DNA from: Paenibacillus tundrae
GTDB taxonomy: Bacteria > Bacillota > Bacilli > Paenibacillales > Paenibacillaceae
Assembly (NCBI RefSeq): GCF_030812775.1
Contig: NZ_JAUSTI010000007.1
Span: 124,001-188,000 of the forward strand
Direction: 5' to 3'
Length of the DNA: 64,000 nucleotides
The notes below the pieces were generated by a model. The model worked only from the letters and a program-made list of their open reading frames with translations, had not been told where the DNA came from and did not search any database. Of this stretch, positions 59,360-64,000 are shown one piece after another. Both the position numbers and the translations under genes were made by a program. Position 1 is the first letter of the stretch, and every line of letters starts with the position of its first letter.

Positions 59360-61129
59360 TCAGTAAAAGTCCTTGGTTAACGAGCCGATGATTTGAATCG
59401 TTGCTCCCTTTGCTCCCTGCCCTTGATTGTTGAAAATATTAAAAAATAGCCGGTTGCTATACATCAGTTTGAGTCGATTAACGCTATTAACCATACCCAT
59501 ATTGCCGAGTGTGGTCTCTTGGTTATTCACCATGTTGGTTCCCGAGTGAGATTGCTGAATATTCGCTAGAATCTCTTGAATCTTCTCAGGCGTGAAGCCA
59601 TCTCCATTGTCTCTGATCTCTAGCGCCCATAATCCGTTATATTGCTTCACCGTAATTTGGATATGCCATGGCGGAGATGCATGGCAAAAGGCATGTTCAA
59701 TGCAATTTTCTACAAAAGGCTGGATGACCAGGCGTGGTAAACGGACTTCTTTCGCTAACAGATCCGCATCGATATCCCACTCCAGGTCGTCTTCATATTT
59801 TTGCTGGACAAGGGATAGATAATGTCTTGTATGCTCAAGCTCTTCGGATAAGGTTACATGTGCATAAGGAGAAGATACGATATAACGCAGGCTCTCTGAG
59901 AGATGCTTACACATATCCGACACCACCTTTGTTTTGCCCTCTTGAGCAGCAATGCTGATCAAATAAAGAACGTTATGGATAAAGTGTGGCGCTATTTGAG
60001 CCTGAAGTGCTGAATTTCTTGCTTTTACCTCTTCATGCAACGCTGTTTTCTCACGGTCAATCGATTGTTGTAGCCGTTCCATTAGATCCTGGAATGCTTC
60101 ATTCAACAACAGCAGATCATTGTTTTTGGGTCGATCATCGACCTTTAAATTGAGATTGCTGTAATTGATACGCCAAATTTGACTGCGAAGTTTACGGATT
60201 GGAAGCAACAGATTGCGAGTAGATAAGTAAATATAGACGAAAGAAATGAGCATTAATGCTGTAATCAGCATAATCGAAATGGTCTGAACCTTTTGAATCG
60301 AGCCAAATACCGACTTGCTAGGCGTAACAATATATGTAATCCAACCGGTGCTAGGAGATGTGGAGTACGTGATGTAATTGTTATGTTCATCCACTTCCAG
60401 TCCCTCCTCCAATTGTGGCTTTGTCCATTGCATCGCTTGGGTTCCAATCTCAATACCTGTCATCTGCTCCCCTTGCTGGTTCAAGATATAAACTTCACCG
60501 GTTGAGATGCCTTCGGTAAAACTCTGAATCACCCTTTGATCCATCTGGATACACAGATAACCGTAAACTTTACCATTCTGATCATTTACCGTCCGAACAA
60601 ATGAGATCGTATCTCCTTGGCGGAGTAGAACAAAACCGCTTCCTGCCCACTCTCGTCCAACCTTACTATCTGCCAGCAACGTGTGAATAGATACTGGCGG
60701 TTGACCTGAACCTAAATATGACGTAAGAAGTATACCTTGCTTGACATATATGGACATGTCCTTAATATTCATACTCGGGCCGATTGCTTGAAAAAAAATA
60801 TCTTTAAGTTTCCGAATTTGTTTCAGCCGCTCGTAATCACTATCTGCTGAAGAACTCTTGTCCATCGTGGCAAAGATGTCTTTGCTGGACAAGATTCGCT
60901 GCGAGAGCTGATTTTGTTGATCCATGTATAGATCTACTTGTTCTCTCACTTTAGTCGTGGTCACCAGTGTGTCCTGCACTGTTTTTTGTTTCAGTGGGCG
61001 AATGACAACGACATTGACATATACAAGAAAGCAACATAGAACAAACAATAGTAATGCCAAAAAAGTTAGAAAAACCTTGGTTTGTAAACTGAATTGCGTG
61101 AACCTATGTATGAATTTTGTCATTTTCAT
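59360..61129 (-). CDS. YesM-type membrane sensor histidine kinase
   Basis: A 589-aa kinase with transmembrane helix about 18-42, an extracellular sensor (dCACHE-like) about 45-280, a second helix about 284-306, HAMP, then a His_kinase domain with phospho-acceptor His382 in LQAQIAPHFIHNVL. The usual family reading is LQAQINPHFLYNTL, so two positions differ. The ATPase domain has QPFVENCIEHAF, DNGDGFTPEKI and LGNMGMVNSVNRL; its late G-box is atypical (GNMGM). ATG 61129 follows GAAGGAGACTCGCA and is preferred to 61165. It forms a two-gene operon with the YesN-type regulator and is divergent from the sugar-binding protein gene, the usual arrangement for carbohydrate-responsive systems. Confidence 0.9.
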   Translation of the reverse strand: MKMTKFIHRFTQFSLQTKVFLTFLALLLFVLCCFLVYVNVVVIRPLKQKTVQDTLVTTTKVREQVDLYMDQQNQLSQRILSSKDIFATMDKSSSADSDYERLKQIRKLKDIFFQAIGPSMNIKDMSIYVKQGILLTSYLGSGQPPVSIHTLLADSKVGREWAGSGFVLLRQGDTISFVRTVNDQNGKVYGYLCIQMDQRVIQSFTEGISTGEVYILNQQGEQMTGIEIGTQAMQWTKPQLEEGLEVDEHNNYITYSTSPSTGWITYIVTPSKSVFGSIQKVQTISIMLITALMLISFVYIYLSTRNLLLPIRKLRSQIWRINYSNLNLKVDDRPKNNDLLLLNEAFQDLMERLQQSIDREKTALHEEVKARNSALQAQIAPHFIHNVLYLISIAAQEGKTKVVSDMCKHLSESLRYIVSSPYAHVTLSEELEHTRHYLSLVQQKYEDDLEWDIDADLLAKEVRLPRLVIQPFVENCIEHAFCHASPPWHIQITVKQYNGLWALEIRDNGDGFTPEKIQEILANIQQSHSGTNMVNNQETTLGNMGMVNSVNRLKLMYSNRLFFNIFNNQGQGAKGATIQIIGSLTKDFY

Positions 61130-61330
61130 TGCGAGTCTCCTTCCACATCTAGATGTCCAATTCATTCGTTCACGCTTAACTTTATCATGGGATTATATGA
61201 AATGATAGCGATTTCAAGTTCAGGATATTACACATCAACCTTCAAGCACAGACATGTACCTGGGGAAAGGAAAAATTTATAATCGGGGATGTAAACGGAT
61301 TCAATCATAAGTAATAGAGGGGGATTCACA

Positions 61331-62641
61331 TTGAAGATACTTAAACGAAAAAAGGTAGCTACGATGATGCTGGCTAGTTTATTAACCATCTCTTTAACCG
61401 CTTGTGGAACTGGTGATTCCAGTACGGGAAGTTCGTCAGGTGGGGACAATAAAGCAAAGGTCACACTGGAATTAGCCATTTCCAAAAGCTCTCAGGATTC
61501 AGCTTTTATCCAACAAGATATCCTCGATGAGTTCGAGAAGCAGACGAATGTACGCGTTAATCTACAATTAATCCCTGCCGAGCAAACAACTACTGTGCTT
61601 CAAACGAAGCTTGCGGTAGACGAAACACCTGATATCATCCAATACAATCTAGCCAGTGCTGTGACCGATCTTAATCTTGAACGCAATTTCGAAATTCTCG
61701 ATGATGAGCCTTGGGCGAGCCGTATTGTGAATAAGGATGTACTTTCGGCTGGTGGTCACATCTATAGCTTCCATGTCAGTCAAGATACGGGGATGCAAGG
61801 TGTCGTTTATAACAAACAAATTTTTGAAGAACTTGGTTTAACAATCCCAACCACCTATGAGCAGTTTCTCGCGGTCTGCGAAAAGATCAAAGCTAGCGGC
61901 ATTACACCCGTATTCATGCCGTACAAGGATGCTTGGGCTGCCAACATCTGGCCTGCTGCCGCATTTGCTGATTTTGTAGCAAAGAATGAACCGACCTTTT
62001 TTGATGACCTGAATAGCAACAAGAAGAAGTGGTCTGACATTCCAGAATTCAAGACTTTCTTGGAACAGCAGTACGAAGTGTACACCAAGGGGTACACCAA
62101 CACCGATGTGCTCAGCGACAGCTATGATATGGCCGTGGGTAAATTCCTGAATAAAGAAGTGGCTATGATGTTTATGGGCGATTGGTTGATTGAAGGAGTT
62201 GCGGAGCAGGATCCAAGTATGGAGCTGGGTGTATTCCCAATTCCATCGACTGAGGATGCAAGTCTAGGGGCAAGTCCACTAGGCGGACAGTTATTTATTC
62301 CGAAAAAATCCAAACATCTAGAAGAGGCTAAACAGTTCCTCGACTTTATCGCTTCCAAAGATGTAGCTCAACAAATCGTAGATTCCAAAGGCTATGTATC
62401 AAACTTCAATGATGTGACAACACCGGAGCTGCCGGCATACAAACAAGATATCGTAGACAACTATATTACCCCGAAGAAAACAGTTCTGACGACAGATGCA
62501 TACATGCTAGTGGACCGCAGCGAACTGTACCGTTTGTTGCAGGATCAATTCGCAGGTGGCTTAACGCCAGAAGAAGTACTGCAATCATGGGATGAGAAAT
62601 TCAGCCAATTGATGCAGGATAAAGGTGTAACTGGATTCTAA
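61331..62641 (+). CDS. Carbohydrate ABC transporter substrate-binding lipoprotein
   Basis: A 436-aa extracellular sugar-binding lipoprotein of cluster SBP_bac_8 (family 1). The signal sequence ends in the lipobox SLTACG (Cys25), followed by a Gly/Ser/Thr linker. The mature part has LTISKSSQD-like and NVRVNLQLIPAEQ segments, DIIQYNLASAV, GVVYNKQIFEELGLTIPTTYEQF and EVAMMFMGDWLIEG, the typical order for this cluster. The sugar is unknown; the GH42 neighbour suggests a beta-galactoside. The start is TTG 61331 with GAGGGGG 7 bases upstream. It is first in an operon with the two permeases and divergent from the YesM-type kinase; no ATPase gene is seen, as is common for MsmK-sharing systems. Confidence 0.9.
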   Translation: MKILKRKKVATMMLASLLTISLTACGTGDSSTGSSSGGDNKAKVTLELAISKSSQDSAFIQQDILDEFEKQTNVRVNLQLIPAEQTTTVLQTKLAVDETPDIIQYNLASAVTDLNLERNFEILDDEPWASRIVNKDVLSAGGHIYSFHVSQDTGMQGVVYNKQIFEELGLTIPTTYEQFLAVCEKIKASGITPVFMPYKDAWAANIWPAAAFADFVAKNEPTFFDDLNSNKKKWSDIPEFKTFLEQQYEVYTKGYTNTDVLSDSYDMAVGKFLNKEVAMMFMGDWLIEGVAEQDPSMELGVFPIPSTEDASLGASPLGGQLFIPKKSKHLEEAKQFLDFIASKDVAQQIVDSKGYVSNFNDVTTPELPAYKQDIVDNYITPKKTVLTTDAYMLVDRSELYRLLQDQFAGGLTPEEVLQSWDEKFSQLMQDKGVTGF

Positions 62642-62734
62642 GAAATACACCATTGTTGAAATATAGGGCAGTATGACAGGGTCGTATGAAACCGATCAGA
62701 GGTTATGCTGCCTGGCTATAACGGAGCGTGAGAT

Positions 62735-63607
62735 ATGAAAAGAACCAAAAATTTATATTCGTACTACATGATATTTCCCGCACTGATCATTTACTCTATC
62801 TTTTTCGTTGTACCTGCCATTGCGGGCTTCTATTATTCATTCACGGACTGGCGGTTGGATCGATTAGAGCTGACTTTCATCGGCTGGGATAACTTCAAGA
62901 AAATTTTCTCTGACAAAACGCTTATCCTGGCCCTGCAAAATACGGCGATCTTCGCTATTGTTACAGTGGTCGGCAAAAACGTTATTGGTTTGTTGCTCGC
63001 AGTAGGTCTTAATATGCGACTGCGAACCAAAAACTTGCTTCGCGCCATCTTCTATTCGCCTTCTATACTCAGCATCCTTGTAATCAGCATTCTGTTTACC
63101 CCTATGCTTCGCACCGAAGGTACAATTAATCAGTTGCTAGAGGCTGTCGGGTTGCACTCCTTAAGCCAAGCATGGCTCACGAACCCATCCATTGTGATCT
63201 GGACCATTGCGATCGTGTCGATCTGGCAGAGCGCAGGATTCCAGATGGCCATCTATCTGGCCGGTCTTCAGTCTATTTCGCAGGAATACTACGAGGCAGC
63301 CAAGATTGATGGGGCTAGCTCATGGAGAAGTTTTTTCAAAATCACACTGCCTCTTCTCCTGCCAGCGATTAACATTAACCTGATGTTAACCTTGATTGGT
63401 GGTCTGAAAGTGTTCTCCGAGGTATACGTCATGACTGGCGGTGGACCAGGTAATGCGTCACAGGTTGTAGGTACGATCATTCTGCGTTCCTTTGGTGAAG
63501 GTAACTGGGGTCTGGGTACCGCAGTCAATACACTGTTATTCGTGGTTGTCACCATTATCGCTATACCGCTATTGATTTTCATGCGGCGTAAGGAGGTTAC
63601 GGAATAA
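62735..63607 (+). CDS. Sugar ABC transporter permease 1 (UgpA/MalF-like)
   Basis: A 290-aa inner-membrane permease with six hydrophobic helices. It starts with MIFPALIIYSIFFVVPAI and carries the EAA loop EYYEAAKIDGASSWRSFFKITLP that contacts the ATPase. A GGPGNAS segment in VYVMTGGGPGNASQVV is diagnostic of the sugar-permease branch. It pairs with the following permease to form the channel for the sugar delivered by the upstream lipoprotein. ATG 62735 follows GGAGCGTGAGAT; spacing to the lipoprotein gene is 93 bases without a terminator. Confidence 0.93.
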   Translation: MKRTKNLYSYYMIFPALIIYSIFFVVPAIAGFYYSFTDWRLDRLELTFIGWDNFKKIFSDKTLILALQNTAIFAIVTVVGKNVIGLLLAVGLNMRLRTKNLLRAIFYSPSILSILVISILFTPMLRTEGTINQLLEAVGLHSLSQAWLTNPSIVIWTIAIVSIWQSAGFQMAIYLAGLQSISQEYYEAAKIDGASSWRSFFKITLPLLLPAININLMLTLIGGLKVFSEVYVMTGGGPGNASQVVGTIILRSFGEGNWGLGTAVNTLLFVVVTIIAIPLLIFMRRKEVTE

Positions 63608-63608
63608 G

Positions 63609-64000
63609 ATGGGCTATACACGCAAACTTGCCATCCGCAATTATATCGTGGAAGGGTTCCTCATTCTGGCCTCCCTGATCGTATTGTTGCCGCTTGTCAT
63701 CCTGATCCTCGGATCATTCAAAACCAGCGCTGAAGTGCTCAGCTTCTCTCTGCATTTACCTGACACTTGGCAGTTCTCAAACTATGTTCGAGTCTTCCAA
63801 GAAGGCGGTCTATCCCGGGCATTTCTCAACAGTATCTGGATCACAGGTATATCGTCTATCATCAACATCGTGGCCTCTTCGGCAGCAGCATTCATCCTAG
63901 CACGTCGGGAAACGAAATTATCGGGTACGCTCTATATGTATTTCTTCATGGGTCTCATTGCTCCGATGTCGATCATTACAACGATTCGAGTGGTTCAGGG
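63609..64000 (+). CDS. Sugar ABC transporter permease 2 (UgpE/MalG-like), partial
   Basis: Open from ATG 63609 to the window edge (130 complete codons, no stop), beginning one base after the previous stop, with GGAGG 12 bases upstream. It starts MGYTRKLAIRNYIVEGFLIL, with a first helix ILASLIVLLPLVILILGSF and the typical SFKTSAEVLSFSLHLPDTW; FLNSIWITGISSIINIVASSAAAFILAR continues the pattern. The EAA loop has not yet been reached. It is the second channel subunit of this importer. Confidence 0.9.
   Translation, partial: MGYTRKLAIRNYIVEGFLILASLIVLLPLVILILGSFKTSAEVLSFSLHLPDTWQFSNYVRVFQEGGLSRAFLNSIWITGISSIINIVASSAAAFILARRETKLSGTLYMYFFMGLIAPMSIITTIRVVQ

Noticed and set aside
1..64000. tRNA, rRNA or CRISPR arrays, transposase genes
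   Set aside because: No cloverleaf-type clusters, rRNA signatures, regularly spaced repeats or recognisable transposases were seen by eye on either strand.

Overview
The window looks like a chromosome segment of a spore-forming, low-to-middle GC Firmicute, most likely Paenibacillus. Strong AGGAGG-type ribosome binding sites, the cwlJ-gerQ spore germination pair, YesM/YesN-type two-component proteins, an FMN riboswitch and B. subtilis-style Puc proteins all support this. No rRNA, tRNA, CRISPR array, complete transposon or prophage was seen. Most genes are on the minus strand, with plus-strand islands at about 17.7-22.0 kb, 40.1-41.0 kb, 48.5-52.9 kb and 61.3-64 kb. Nearly every transcription unit ends in a recognisable rho-independent terminator.

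Region 1 (1-10.3 kb, minus) is a urate degradation operon with its regulator. It encodes PucR, then PucL (OHCU decarboxylase fused to urate oxidase), PucM (hydroxyisourate hydrolase), an allantoate amidohydrolase, an Ntn-hydrolase of the gamma-glutamyltransferase fold (possibly an oxamate amidohydrolase like HpxW), an ATZ/TRZ-type aminohydrolase, and the molybdenum-hydroxylase maturation factors PucA/XdhC and PucB/MobA-like. The structural xanthine dehydrogenase genes and allantoinase are not in the window. Region 2 (10.5-17.5 kb, minus) holds a large CHASE3 hybrid histidine kinase, fumarase FumC, an aldose-1-epimerase-like protein, an MBL-fold hydrolase and a small acidic protein.

Region 3 (17.6-22.5 kb) has two tandem M29 aminopeptidases, an ECF sigma factor with a membrane-anchored putative anti-sigma partner, and a convergent secreted protein. 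Region 4 (22.7-31 kb, minus) has a CNNM/CBS membrane protein with an unusual leader, an ECF sigma factor fused to a DUF1835-like domain, gerQ and cwlJ, a secreted protein made of two homologous halves, a short-chain dehydrogenase and a DUF2500 protein. Region 5 (31-38.4 kb, minus) is a patchwork of small accessory genes (GNATs, methyltransferases, an HD phosphohydrolase, an APH-type kinase). At least four decayed genes lie among them: a C39-like peptidase, a GNAT, a NUDIX protein and a sugar-phosphate isomerase. All four appear to have lost internal or N-terminal segments.

Region 6 (38.5-48.2 kb) carries a Ycf48-like lipoprotein, L-lactate dehydrogenase, a solitary tyrosine recombinase next to an unrecognised 356-aa protein, an APC amino-acid permease, a second aminohydrolase and two small membrane-anchored proteins. 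Region 7 (48.5-53 kb, plus) has a DinB protein, then an FMN riboswitch with terminator directly controlling a DMT/EamA-family transporter, an inferred riboflavin importer. An amidase and a small beta/gamma-crystallin-like protein follow. Region 8 (53-64 kb) has a soluble MEDS-domain histidine kinase, a DUF2975/HTH pair, and a carbohydrate locus: GH42 beta-galactosidase, YesN-type regulator and YesM-type kinase on the minus strand, divergent from a sugar-binding lipoprotein and two ABC permeases. The last permease runs off the window.
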